Shown: positions 21,282-39,286 of the stretch, in pieces
Layout of the letters: each line of letters opens with the position of its first letter
Position numbering within the stretch: position 1 is the first letter of the stretch
Source of the DNA: Oscheius dolichura
Taxonomy: Eukaryota > Nematoda > Chromadorea > Rhabditida > Rhabditidae
DNA: 64,000 bases
Assembly: GCA_932521035.1 (NCBI GenBank)
Contig: OW051492.1
Coordinates: forward strand, 5,580,001-5,644,000
Direction: 5' to 3'
The notes under the pieces: model-generated
What the model saw: only the letters and a program-made list of their open reading frames with translations
Database searches by the model: none
What the model was told of the DNA's origin: nothing
Translations under genes and position numbers: made by a program

Positions 21282-22202
21282 ATGCTGATCTCTCTAGACA
21301 ACGGGAAAACCGTCGGCAAGTACACGGTGACGAGCAAGCTGGGCGAGGGCACCTTTGGAGCCGTGTATGCCGTGAAGGACAAGAACGGCAAGGAGTACGC
21401 GATGAAGTGCGAGAAGATCATCGAGAAGCTGCCTCTGCTCAAGCTGGAACTATTCGTGATGCAGCGCCTGCAGGAGAGGAAGGCCCGCCACGCGCCCGAC
21501 CTCATCGACAAGGGACACCTCGACAATTTCAACTACATTGTCATGAAGTACCTGGGGGACAGTCTGCAGGAGGCCAAGAAGATCGGACCCGACAAGCACC
21601 TCAGTCTCGGCAGTGCCATCGGCGCCTCCATCCAATGTCTCGAAGCTCTCGAGGAAATGCATTGGACTGGATTCCTGCACCGGGACGTCAAACCGGGAAA
21701 CTTCGCCATCGGACGGGCCGAGTTCAACGAACTTCGCCTCATCTACGTGTTGGACTTCGGCATGGCCCGGAGGTACGTCGACTCGAACAACGTGATGCTC
21801 CAGCCGAGGAAGAAGGCACCCTTCCGAGGAACTCCACGCTATGCTGCCCTGGCCAGCCACGACGGCAAGGAGCACGGCAGACAGGCCGACGTCGAGAGCT
21901 GGTTCTACATGCTGGTCGACTTCACCAATGCCAAGCTGCCCTGGAAAGGCGTCACCGAGATCAAGGAGGTCGGAGAGTCGAAGCGAAAGGCCCGGGAAGA
22001 GCCGATGCTGAGCCAGTTCTTCAAGGAGTGCCCGGTCGAGGAGTACAAGATCCTCCTGAAGCACATCGACTCGTTGAGCTTCTTCGACGAGCCGGACTAT
22101 GGGATGATATACAAGACGCTGAGGGGCGCCATGAAGGCCAAGGGCATCAAGGAGTTCCCTTATGACTGGGAGGTGGAAGGCAGCAAGAAGAAGTCAAACT
22201 AG
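21282..22202 (+). CDS. intronless tau-tubulin-kinase-like (CK1 group) protein kinase
   Basis: A 306-residue uninterrupted frame. It shows glycine loop LGEGTFGAVYAV, lysine YAMKCEK, catalytic HRDVKPGNFAIG, VLDFGMARR, the CK1-type GTPRYAALASH segment and DVESWFYMLVDF. It ends in a basic KKKSN tail. All catalytic residues are present. It is a divergent paralogue of its minus-strand neighbour, not a recent copy: most positions outside the motifs differ. The lack of introns contrasts with nearly every other gene here and suggests a retroposed origin for the family. Confidence 0.93.
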   Translation: MLISLDNGKTVGKYTVTSKLGEGTFGAVYAVKDKNGKEYAMKCEKIIEKLPLLKLELFVMQRLQERKARHAPDLIDKGHLDNFNYIVMKYLGDSLQEAKKIGPDKHLSLGSAIGASIQCLEALEEMHWTGFLHRDVKPGNFAIGRAEFNELRLIYVLDFGMARRYVDSNNVMLQPRKKAPFRGTPRYAALASHDGKEHGRQADVESWFYMLVDFTNAKLPWKGVTEIKEVGESKRKAREEPMLSQFFKECPVEEYKILLKHIDSLSFFDEPDYGMIYKTLRGAMKAKGIKEFPYDWEVEGSKKKSN

Positions 22203-22246
22203 CCGCCGGGACGGAGTGGGACGAGTGATACTGTGCAATCTATTGA

Positions 22247-22252
22247 AATAAA
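22247..22252 (+). terminator. polyadenylation signal of the plus-strand TTBK gene
   Basis: AATAAA 45 nt downstream of the stop codon, the only such hexamer close by. Confidence 0.55.
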
Positions 22253-22482
22253 CTTCGAAAGATAGAAGTCTTCATTTGTGAAAGGGGCTTCACAATACAA
22301 ATATAGCAACCAACGGGAGGATGAGCTAGAGGGGAGGGCGGCTATCACAGTCTCTTGAGAATTACAGCTCTTTCGATATTATGCTAATTTCAATCACAAC
22401 CGGTAGGGGAGGGGAGGTCCTTCTGGCACCAAACTGAGCAAAAACATGGAAGCTCTAGGAGAAAAAGGCGGGATATTGGGGA

Positions 22483-29075
<6,593 letters not shown>

Positions 29076-31979
29076 GGAACATTAAAACTCTCTCTGTTGA
29101 GTATGGCCTGTTTGGGGACGAAGACGCTGAAGTTAATTATGAGTTGACAAAAAGGGAAAGTAGCCCAAGGAAAGGAGGAGGCGACTCGCGGACACACGTG
29201 CAGTCGAATGTAAACATGGAAAGAAGAGTGTACAGATGTGGAGAGGGGCTCGGAATCCGTTCCTTTAAAGGACTGTACGGGCAGATGAGGATGTGCTGAG
29301 ATGTCACGGTGGCCGCCAGTTTAATTGAGCAGAGTGCGCAGTTTCTCGGTCGAGGACACCGCCAAAAGACCCACCGTCACATAATTCGACTTTTTCTTGG
29401 GATTTGGGGCTGGGGATGAGAGGGGTTGGAAAAACACGAGAAAGAGACAAGGAGAAGCGGTTTCGAGGGGAGATAATATCGTGGCTGGGGGGAGAGAGTT
29501 TATGGCAGGTGGGGGCTGAACAGGGATCATAGTTTTAATAGGAAATGGAGAAGATGACGACGGTTACAATAATGAACAGGGCAGTGCCAGCGGTGGAACC
29601 AGAAAACATTGATTGTTCGGGCATCTTGAATGGAAGGAAACACACAAAGGAGACACTCAAAAAGAGGAGTCACCCACCTAGCCAAAGAACAGGTAAATTC
29701 GGGGAAACAAAAGGATCATCTGGCGGTAAATCGATAAAAGCACTTGGGCCATTACAAGCAGGCGAGATTGCCCCGGGCCGTTGCCATGGGAGCAAGTTTC
29801 GGAAGAGAGAACACCCCACGCTGGGAGTGTTTTGTTCTTTCCGGGGTGAATAATGACCCCTATCCATAGAAGAGGAAGGGAGGCCCGGAAAGGGAAGGAG
29901 AGTAATAAAGAAGAAGGAAAGAAGAGTACAACCGGCACCCGCGGGCAGGTGTAATAAAAACAAGAGTTCTCCAATTTCACCGTTTTTGCTGGGTGAGCCG
30001 GCCGTCGGTGTGTGTCAGTACAGCAGTCAAATGAGGCGAACGGACAAAAATAAACAGGATTAGACTAATCGTCGTGGACAGCACCGCGCCGGGGTGCTAC
30101 ACGTCCTGTATCGAAGGCGCTATCGGGTGATAAGCTGTGGCTTCTGTAGAGTGGCCAAGTGACCGGGCCAGCTGGTTGCCGACAGACTCGACTACCAGTC
30201 TTCCTTTTGTTGGGAGGCGTGCGCCGAGAGAGACACTACATTGAGAGCCAGCTGATCGGGCAGGGCAGAGGTTGGCCGGGACGGGACGAGGAACCGAACA
30301 AATCAACCCTTTTTCGCTGTAATGTCGCCGAGACGGAACGAGTCGTTTTTACAGGCGTTTAAAGCCATAAAAAAATAATAAGGAGCTGGTTTTAAGGAGC
30401 GTCGAAGGGCGGGAGGTGGCTCACATATTTTAAGAGAAAAGGGAATAGGTTAAAGGGGAAAGGGGGTGGGGGAATGTTCGGTGGCGATAAGATTCCGGGA
30501 GATGAATGGCTTGTCAGGAAGGGCGTCACCCCGCGGGAGAATCCCTCCAGCCGGCTGGTGATAACGACCGGGGAGGTGGCGGGTCACCCGGGTTCGACTA
30601 TCGATCTCGACTTCTAAAGGAGCTCCCAGGAGACAGCCGGCCGCCGGGGGACAATGAAGGCACCGGACGGCAGCTGCCCATCAACCTGCCGCACTTTCCC
30701 GCAAGGTTTGTCTTGGCCTGCGCGAGCCGTGTCCAAAAGTAACAAAGGGCTGTCTCATTTTTGATTGATGCTATACATAAAGTAGGAGACACAATTGACA
30801 ACCCCAAAATTAAATTTAATGCGGAAGAGGGAAAAGAAACAAACCGGCGCGGAAGGGTCAATAAAAGGCAACATTGTGGACACTGGCCCAGAGGAAATTC
30901 CCATTAATCCCGACGAAAAATAGATGGGAAATAGGGAAAACGGGACGAGTGTGAATCGAAGCCAATTGGTCAATTCAGGGGCGACAAATCAATTGCGAAG
31001 GATTTCGGGAGAGAAGAAGAGCGCAATGACCTCCGCTATGAGCCTCCTCCTCCGAGGAGGTCCGAGCAAGGTCAGCCAAAGGGAGATATCGCTAATTAGA
31101 CAAGCATGAGGTGATTTGACTTGTCGGCGAGGACGCGCCATTCAGCAGGGAGACGAAAAAAGAACAGGACAAAAAAGGGAAAGGGGAGGAAGCGCTAAAT
31201 CTGACCGCGAGACGAGACCCGGGCAAACAGTCGCTCGTTTGTGACCGATTTCAACACGGACTGAAGGAGACCGAGAGAGAGAAAGAGACAGACATCATAT
31301 CACCCCGATCCACTCGGAGAAAGTACAAGTAGAAAACACAAATGATAGAAACAGGGAAAAGCATGAGTCAGCCGGTGAATGGAGACCGAACGAGCCGCCG
31401 ACGAACGCCAGTTCTCGCTCTCATTGTGTGTCAAAACGGCCGCCGCCTCGCATAGAAATTCCCCCGCGCTGCCAATCTTTTTCTCCTCATTACCATAATT
31501 TTATTACGGAAGTTGGAGTTTATTGAGAGGGAGGAGGGTGGCAGCCTTGGGAGGAAGAAGGGGAGGATAAATAAAAACAAAAAGACAGTGTTGACAGATG
31601 AAAGCCGATCGATGGCTGCTTCAAAACTGGTCAGCCACCGGCGGCTGGTCGTGTTTGGCCTCCCTCGCAGCGAGACACAGGTGCCCGCACCTGGGTTAAT
31701 CCCCGAATCGATGAAAAAGGTCTCCAGCTTCATTATTTCCATAGACAGATAGACTCTCTACTTACACACAACCGGTTCCCCCTCATCCCTCGCACCCTGT
31801 TCCTCTTCCCGGCAGACTCCACAAATCACAACCACTTCATTTCGGCCATTTCTTCAATAGAACAGAAACTTCGAAGTTTTGGTCTTTGTATGGTTTCTCG
31901 GTGAGTCTATGCCACGGTTGACAAGTCGGGCAGGCACAGGGACATCCGGTTCTACGGCTGACGTTGTGACTCCAGGAGT
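29076..31979. other. 2.9 kb with no gene recognised
   Basis: The longest gene-poor stretch in the window. Frames are short and overlap on both strands without protein-like composition. It should contain the DAPK promoter at its left side. Purine-rich tracts are common (for example about 31130-31290). No RNA gene, repeat array or conserved exon was supported. Confidence 0.4.
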
Positions 31980-34486
31980 TCAGCTGGACTTCGGCCAGAT
32001 GACACTGCTTCCAGAAGCTGGTCCTCTTCGACAGCCTGATTTTGGCACATCTGGAACTGTCCTTTTGTGGCGGCCATCACGAGCCAACCTCAAGTGGAGG
32101 TCGTGTATGTTGACCTCTGGGAACTCGGCTGTGTAGGAGGAGAGGTGCGAGAGGATGCCCATCCTCGAGGAGAGGCGCTGGTCCCGGAGCAACAACTTGA
32201 CCTGAACCTGTAGCTATGGTCACTTCCTTTCTGGCACTGAATACCTGAATTTGTAGACTGTGTCGGAGGCGGGGTTCTATCGAGACCACAGTTATCCCGA
32301 GGGCCCCTATGCCCCTTTCGGTGTCTCTCAATTTGAAGGAGAGCCTCAAGTTTAGAACACTGCATCTCTTGTCGTCCGGCGTGTCTATCTAAAGTCTTAC
32401 TAGAAGTGAAAAAAGCAAACCAACACTTTGTAGAGGTAGCCAAATGGGGCCAGTCCCCAGATGCCAGGACACATCCCTTAGCCAGAGACACGCTTCCCCT
32501 ATGAGGGAATTCTTCGTTAGCCGTTCTCTATGCCACACGGATATCGTCAACTTCCTTTGCTCCAGAGATGACTTGGACAGACTAGAGAACTAAAAGAAAC
32601 ATGGATGTATCGTTGTCTCTTACCTGGAAGCTCTCCCCGAATAAGGGGTTAACTGCTCCGTATCTGGTGCTCGTCTTCCGTAGACTCTCGGTCTTACTGC
32701 TCGTTTCAGACGACAGTTCGATTGTGACGTAGGGATTGGGTCGATGTCTCCCAAAATGGGGGAGAGATCTACATTGGGGAACGACCAGTCGCAGTGTAGC
32801 CCTCGTAGGGTCATAGTGACAAGTGATACAGACCTCGCCAACGAAATTCGGCTGACTACTCGCTTGGGACTGAATTCAGTTGTTTAAAAAAAGAGGAGAC
32901 TAGCCGCCGCGTCTTTGAGTTCACAACCGCTGCACGTGGACTCGGTGTCCCTACTGCCCGACTTCTTCATCCGCTGCCGAAAGTTGGACACACTGGAGAT
33001 GGCCGACGGCCGTCGGCTGTCGTTGTTATTCAATAAATCCGAGGAGCACTGCCGTTCTTTTAGAGGTGACTGAAGAAACTTGCCTGCGATCCAGATGGGC
33101 TCGGACAACGGTATGGGATCCACTCATCAAGGAGCAGGGGATCACTCCCAGTTACTATTCGAGGCGTCTTTCGCAACAGTTTCTGAGGCCGTTCCCGGGG
33201 GTCGATGGGCAGAAGGTGATTGCCTCGATAAACTGTCTGACTGGAATCACTCCCTCAAGTATGACCCGAAACAAGCCAAAGAAGCAACATGCAGAAGCAA
33301 AAACATTTATTGGGAAGCCATGCATAATACTCAGCACATGCTCACACTAAAGGTCGGCACGGCTATTTCACTCTGCCGGCGATTCTTCCCGGACCTTTTC
33401 GTGCTACCGTACGCCTGCCGCCGGATCCCAGCTACGGGAGAAGGCGCCGCTGGAGATGTCGGGGTGGGCGCCTCAACCTGGAAATATCTCTCGATTAGAA
33501 AGGGAGAAAAACTACTTCTGTTAGGGGAAGCATTTTTGAAATCATGGGAGATCCGATGTAAGGAGGAGCGGAACGGGGAGAGGGACTGCCAATGACCTCT
33601 CGAGGATGCATTCCCGGCATTAGACAGTTCGGTGGAGGAGTGGGTGCGACGATCACAATTCCAGCTGAGCCGGCAGATACTGCAAAACATCCGACTTGAT
33701 TCGATATTGTGTAGAGCTAACCTGGCCGGGGAGACGGACTTCTCGGGGAAGGGCTGCCGCCCCAAAATCGACGGGTTACATCTCTTCTCTGGACCTCGGT
33801 GGCCTCTGCTTCGGTTGGAACGGACAATAGAGACATGACGGGGAGAGAAGGGAGTGTTAGGAAACGTCTGTTCATCCGTGGGTGTCGAACCACAGGAACA
33901 TCTCCCATGGCACTCGTCGGACGGTTCCTCTCCATCGCGGCCTTTCTCAGATGTGTCAGCAGCTGTTCGGACACAACTTCACCACTCGATGCCCACTCCC
34001 CTGAAGCTGCCTGTAGCTCTCTAAACAACAGTCTTACATCCCCCTTCCCTGTTATCTTACCTGTCTTGGAAACACAACTGACACAGCCAGGTAGACTTGT
34101 CCTTGGAGGTGTAGCACTTACATGAGTCACAGATTAGCTGGTCACATTTGCGGCATTTGCCACCGGTGTGGAGGAGGAATCCCAGCTTGGTGCCGCACGT
34201 GAAACAACCGCGGAAAGATGGGGAGGACGGACTGGAAGGAGGTATACTCTGACAAGTGAGATGATAAGATATACCTGACTGAGGTTGAGATTGAGGAGGC
34301 GAAGCTCTCCTGGCTCTTGCTACTCAAAAGGGACTGTTTCCTCTCCACGACGGTCTCCCTCAACTCTTGCAAACGAAGTTTCTCTCTCCTCTGGAACTCC
34401 AGGTCTCTCTCGAGCACCGGCCTGATGATGGCCTGCTCCTCCACGGTCAGGTTCGACAACATTCCCAGGACAGATTCCTCGTCCAT
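31980..34486 (-). CDS. synaptotagmin-like protein (Slp): Rab-binding domain, zinc finger, C2 domains
   Basis: The ATG at 34486 begins MDEESVLGMLSNLTVEEQ, the N-terminal helix of the Slp homology domain that binds Rab27. A FYVE-type zinc finger in the next exon follows, with paired cysteines (CFTCGTKLGFLL, CRKCDQLICDSCKCY, WLCQLCF). A long low-complexity linker spans about 34.0-32.9 kb. The first C2 domain (GEVCITCHYDPTRATLRLVV, NPYVTIELSS, LTISVWHRE) is at about 32.85-32.45 kb, then a second, weaker C2-like region (VLNLRLSFKLRDTERGIGAL). Slp proteins tether Rab27 vesicles to the plasma membrane. Introns are about 31-45 nt. The 3' end is uncertain: two splice choices near 32.1 kb give different tails, and some linker exons are unplaced. 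Confidence 0.72.
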
Positions 34487-35226
34487 TTGAAACACGAGGT
34501 CTATTTCAGTCGAGCCGGCCCCTGAAAGCTTTTCCTCGGTTCGAGATAGCCAAGAGTTCAGCGGGATACACTTTTTACCTACAGGGAAGTACGAGGGCAA
34601 ATGATATTAGCTCGATTGAGCCAGAAAACTAGAAGGAGCTGGATTAAAAGAAGATGAAGCGTTGCCTAGAGACAGCCGCGGTTCACGGAGAATATTCCGG
34701 AGCGAGGATTAGCAGCACATCCCACTTGCTGGAACATGATCACGGGATCTCTGCCGGAGAGGGGAACGCGTAAGGGAAGAGGCTGTTTACTGTCTTGGGG
34801 AGGATTGTACTCGGCCACACGAGAGGGGACTGACTCCGTGGGAGAGGCACACGTGCTAATGTGACGGATGAGAGGATGCGTCAGAGTTATGGTGGGAAAT
34901 GCGCATTTGAACAAAGACGGGTTTCTTCGGATTATGAGAGGCCAAGTGGAAAGATTGAGAGGGCCGGCGAGGAACACGGACTAATGAAATCAGAGGGTGA
35001 GGGGTAGAGAGTCGGCTCACTGATAATTGGCCTTGGATATTCTTAGGAGGCCTTATTAGGGCCCGAACTGACCCCGGACCTACCCAGGAGCAGCTCATAA
35101 AAAGAGACAGCAAAAATCGTTTATTCAGCCTAGAAAGATGTCATAAAGAAGGCTTCTTCGTCACGCACATCCGCCTTTTGAGAACTGTGGCCGGACTCCG
35201 GCTTTCCGGATTAGCCAAATCGATGT
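34487..35226. other. 740-bp intergenic stretch
   Basis: Between two minus-strand genes. It holds the synaptotagmin-like gene promoter and the glycosyltransferase 3' end. No coding support. Confidence 0.4.
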
Positions 35227-36645
35227 TCAAACGCGACCCGATAAAAGGGCCAAGGTAAGCCAATAGCGACGTTGAACCTGGCGATGTAGCCGGGTCAACT
35301 GCTGAGTTATCGCCTCGTCCGAGACGCGGAGCTCGTTCTCGTATACCCAGTGACATTCTGAAGGAACTATTTTACCTTATTAGAAAGAGATCACCTGGAG
35401 TGAGATCGACTTTAAGAAAGGAATACCACATGAAACGACTAGATAACAATTCTTTTAAACCGTTTACAAAAGGAATTCTGGACAGTACTCTTCTGTCCGA
35501 CGCCTTGTAGCCATGGAGCATGAAATCCCTTTGGGGACTCCATTTGGACTGGGTTATCCAACCGTCCCTCACCCAGCCGCGGCCCTGAACAAGTTACCTT
35601 CCCATTATTTTATCTCTTACTTTTGGTACTATTTTCAACTTTCCAAATCGAGATTTTGATCCCAAAATGGATCGAATACAGGCCTCGTAAAGGAAGAGAT
35701 CGTCGAAGCCAGTTGAGATCTCCCAGATTCGGAGACATGGCTGGGCTGCCTCGAGGGAGGATGGCTGCAGTTCCCTCAGAATGAAGGCCTGGAATATCCC
35801 TATAAATAGGGTGATGTGATTCGTCTCGAATAACATAATTCCATTAGTCGAATGACCTCGGGATCCCTGGGAGCGGCTAAATAAACTTTTGTATTCTGAC
35901 CGGGGCCGGAGTGACGAGGAGACGGAAGTCAAAGGTGAACTCACATGAATGGCCCCGTTATCCGTGCCATGGAAACTGCCGGGCAGTTCCGTCTCGAAAT
36001 CGGCAAACTTCATAAGGAAGTCCCGCGTCCACAGGGTGTTCCTCGCAAAATACGAGCCCATGGCTATCTCCCAGCCGGCAAATCTGTCATACATTATGAG
36101 CTCGGCCTCCCTGTCCAAGTATTCCTCCAGCAGGCGGCCGGGGTTGACCACGGCGATGTCCGCGTCGAGGAACAGGAGCCAGTCGGTCGACGGGGACTGC
36201 TCCAACACGGCCGAGGAGACACAATGGCGACGGAACATGTACTGAAGAGTTGCAATTGGAGGGAAAGCCAAGGAGTACGTCTTGTTGCCGGCAGATGGAA
36301 AAGAAACTGCTGTCCTTGACTATCCGGAAGGTGTAGTTGTGTCTCTTGGCATAACATTCTACTGTGGACAAGGGGAACCTGAGCTCTTTTGTGTATTCCC
36401 GAGGTAGTCCGACTGACTCACTCGTACTCCCTTCTATCACTCCGCGCATCTAACACAACAAGAATCAAGATGCTCCTATTCCTGGGGGTTGGAAGACGGA
36501 GCGGCGACAAGTTGACATCATAGTTTATATTCTGGGGATTTGTTTGTTTGGAAGAAGACGGCTTCACCTGGGAAGAGGAGAAGAAGACAAATCGGATGAG
36601 GAGTGGGAATAAGAGGAGAAGGTACGGCGGCCGATAGAGGGACAT
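35227..36645 (-). CDS. type II membrane glycosyltransferase, DUF273-like
   Basis: The ATG at 36645 opens with a signal anchor ([16 protein letters not shown]) after a short cytosolic YRPP, then a stem. The catalytic part includes [37 protein letters not shown] with a DxD-type metal motif (DAD), [23 protein letters not shown] and [11 protein letters not shown]. It continues in [10 protein letters not shown] and ends ALLSGRV. The motif set matches the DUF273 family described in C. elegans, which resembles GMA12/MNN10 galactosyltransferases, so a Golgi lumenal sugar transferase is likely. Substrate unknown. Exon 1 joins exon 2 by a 43-nt intron (phase 2) and the last exon by a 36- to 40-nt intron. 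Middle exon edges near 35.6 and 35.9 kb are approximate. Confidence 0.8.
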
Positions 36646-37127
36646 CCATCCGATAGGACGATAACGATCTAGCCCCGGGGGTCACTCTTCGCCAGGTATC
36701 CGTGCCCTCTTTCTCCGCTCCTTGCCAGTCCCCCCTAGTTTGTCCTATTCCTGTCTATTTACCCGTTCCTTTGCCCTTGACATCTACTTGTATCTTGTAG
36801 GCGTCGAGCACTCGTGTCCGCTACAAGTTCGCTCTACGTAAGCGTGTTCTGAGAAGTTCTAGACGATAACAGCCCGAGTAGAGGCTACAAAGTGAAAAGT
36901 CGACTACCGTAATCGAGAAGGGTATCAACCGGATCAGGTAAACACGCCCTTTGAGGACAAAGACAATTCACAGTTGACACTTTACTCGCTCTTGCTCTCT
37001 TCAACAACACGTTCACTACGGTTTTATTTTAACAAGGATACAATGACACAAGTCAAAAACAACTCGAAAAACAATTACTACGTCTTGGAGTAGAGAGAGG
37101 AGGAGAAGCTTGAGACGGGCGGCCATC
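36646..37127. other. 480-bp intergenic stretch
   Basis: Between the glycosyltransferase start and the Cys-rich gene stop, both on minus. No coding support. Confidence 0.4.
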
Positions 37128-37710
37128 TTAGAATTCGTTCTGAAACAGATTGGATTAGAGGAGGACGAGGGGGAGGACGAACCATGGCGCAGCGGAAGAG
37201 GGCGTCGTCCAGGCTGATGGCCTCGTTGGAGGAGAGGATGTGCTGCTTGGCCTCCTCGGGGAGAAGGCGGCGGAGGGTGGCGCCCTCAGGGCAGACACAG
37301 CGGATGTCGGTGATGATCTTCTTCAAGACGAGGGCGACCTCGTCGTTGGCACAGGGGTGGATGGTGACGGCATCACAGAACTGAACGAGGCTGTCAGGCG
37401 AAAGGGCAGACTGCTTACGCTGTAGCGGTAGCCCTGTACGTCGACAGAGTTCTCCTCGGAGCAGTACTGCTGCCCCGGGCAGCTGCACAGGGTCATCTTC
37501 GGCAGGAAACCGAAGTTGTCGATGTTGCGCTGGCTGCAGGACTGGTGGGACGAGCAGATCGGAGCGCGGTAGGTTCCCTGGTTGAGCTGGAAGAGGACTC
37601 TTTCTCTATCCCGCCACCATGCCCATAAGTGAGAAATAATCAAAACTTACCAAGTGAGCGGTGGCGGAGGTAGCGAACAGGAAAGGCAAGATGAGCATAA
37701 GCTTGGACAT
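37128..37710 (-). CDS. small secreted protein with ten cysteines
   Basis: Four exons, 37710-37651, 37586-37419, 37380-37183 and 37139-37128, encode 145 aa exactly in frame; the last exon is only NEF and the stop. A clear signal peptide (MSKLMLILPFLFATSATAH) is followed by ten cysteines in pairs and clusters (CSSHQSC, CSCPGQQYC, FCDAVTIHPC, RCVC and a final RC), a pattern that suggests disulphide bonding. No catalytic motif or TM segment is visible. Expression at high level would fit the strong codon bias (mostly GC-ending codons), but that is inference. I do not recognise the family; colipase/astakine-like folds have ten cysteines, but the spacing was not matched. Confidence 0.75.
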
Positions 37711-39286
37711 TTCGGATCGCTGAAAGTGGAACAGTGAGGGGTGGCAGAAGGAAGGACGAGAGAAGGAAGAGAGAGAGAAATGAAAGACTGGGAACAGTTA
37801 ATGGAGTAGCAGCGTGTTCTCCGTTTTCTACTACTACGTTATGCTGGATGGGCGGGCGTAGTTCCTCCCAACAACCTTTGATCTAGAGGAAGAAAGATGA
37901 ATAGACGGAGGAGGGGCGATTAAAAAGACTGGGAAGGAAAAACAGAAGGAAGGAAACAGAGTGTTAGACAGTATTAGACAGTATTAGACTATTGAAAGAG
38001 GATATCGGCCCCTGATAGCCGCTTACAGTAAAAGAGACCACGAGATTATCCACGGTGGAGCAGGAAGTGTGAGAAGTGCGCACCCCTCCCTTACCCTTCC
38101 CGATCTCTTGGTCAAATCTGTAAAAGAAAAAGAAAAACAACTCTACCTATAGGCCCCTTGGTGGGTCCCTGGGAAGAAGGAGCGAGGAAGAGGGAAAGGT
38201 GTGTTCAGGGGGAGGGAACAGCTCGGAGCAGACTAACTCGGACAGCTCCGACCCCTGCTTATATAGGTGAGGGAGGCGTGGCCAGACCTGATTACAGTAT
38301 GCCCGGAGGGGGAACGCGAGACCCTACGAGGGAGAGGTAGTTTGTTGACTGGGCCACTCCTTTAAAGGTGACAAGGAGGGTATTCCGAGAAGGCGGCCAG
38401 CTGTCCCCGGTAAATAAACTAATGTAATCGTCAAATTGCGATAACTGGGGGAAATGTCAATTGGATCGCCCTGAACGAACTTATCTTGTGGGGCAAACCC
38501 ACCCCGGGGAGAACACAAAGACATGTTTAATATGGGAGTAGGCCATTCAGTTCGACCATTAGACAAACGAGAAAACCCCCACGTCTTCCAAGATAGAAGA
38601 CCGTGTTTACCACTCCGTCTAACAGGTCCTGAGAAGAACTCCGTGACGTCCACCGGCTAATTTCAGTTTTCGTACCGGCCTACCATACACCTGCCACTTA
38701 CTCGCCCTACTTCCTTCTTATTTCAGCCGTACTCCGTGCTCAATTAGCTTCGCGAGGTAAAAACTCAGAATTAGAAGCCTAACGGGGCTGATGGTATTAG
38801 ATCCGTCACAAACGAGATCAGCCTCGATCGACCGAGGTGTAAATGCCGGCCATCTATTCATATTAGGTGTCACGATTGGAGCCATCGCCTTGGATGGGCC
38901 CCTACCGGAAGAGCTCAGTGATCCATCACGCGGCCTTCATTAGAAATAGGCAGGAACCAAATGATGCCACTTTTTCTAGCACGCTGGGAGCCGGCCATTA
39001 ATTTTTTAGAATCGCGTTCTTACGGCATACGGCTGCATTATTAAAAAGACTAACAGTGCTTGCAAACGGCTGCAGATTGCCCGACTTACGGTTCTGGAGA
39101 AGAGGACGAGGAGGTGGCCAGGTGAGGCAGGATGAGGACTGAGCCATTTCGAAGGGGCGGGGTTTAAATACGGTGGAGGATGAGGCAGGCGAAAACAGAT
39201 GAAAAGACACTTTCGGGAGGATGAAGACGAGGGCACAGGAAGTGGAAGGACACCAAAATATGCGGGGGATGGACAGCCTAAAGCAC
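37711..39286. other. 1.6-kb intergenic stretch with a small direct repeat
   Basis: At about 37964-37990 the unit (TATTAGACAG) is repeated two to three times. A TATA-like TATATAGG lies near 38262. No coding frame was supported. Confidence 0.4.

Noticed and set aside
29321-29980. Candidate secreted protein on minus (hydrophobic frames)
   Set aside because: Two overlapping frames of similar length in different phases, no consistent splice sites, low-complexity Leu/Ser/Pro composition and no family resemblance.
37964-37990. CRISPR-like repeat
   Set aside because: Only two to three copies of a 10-bp unit with no spacers; a minor tandem duplication in eukaryotic DNA.
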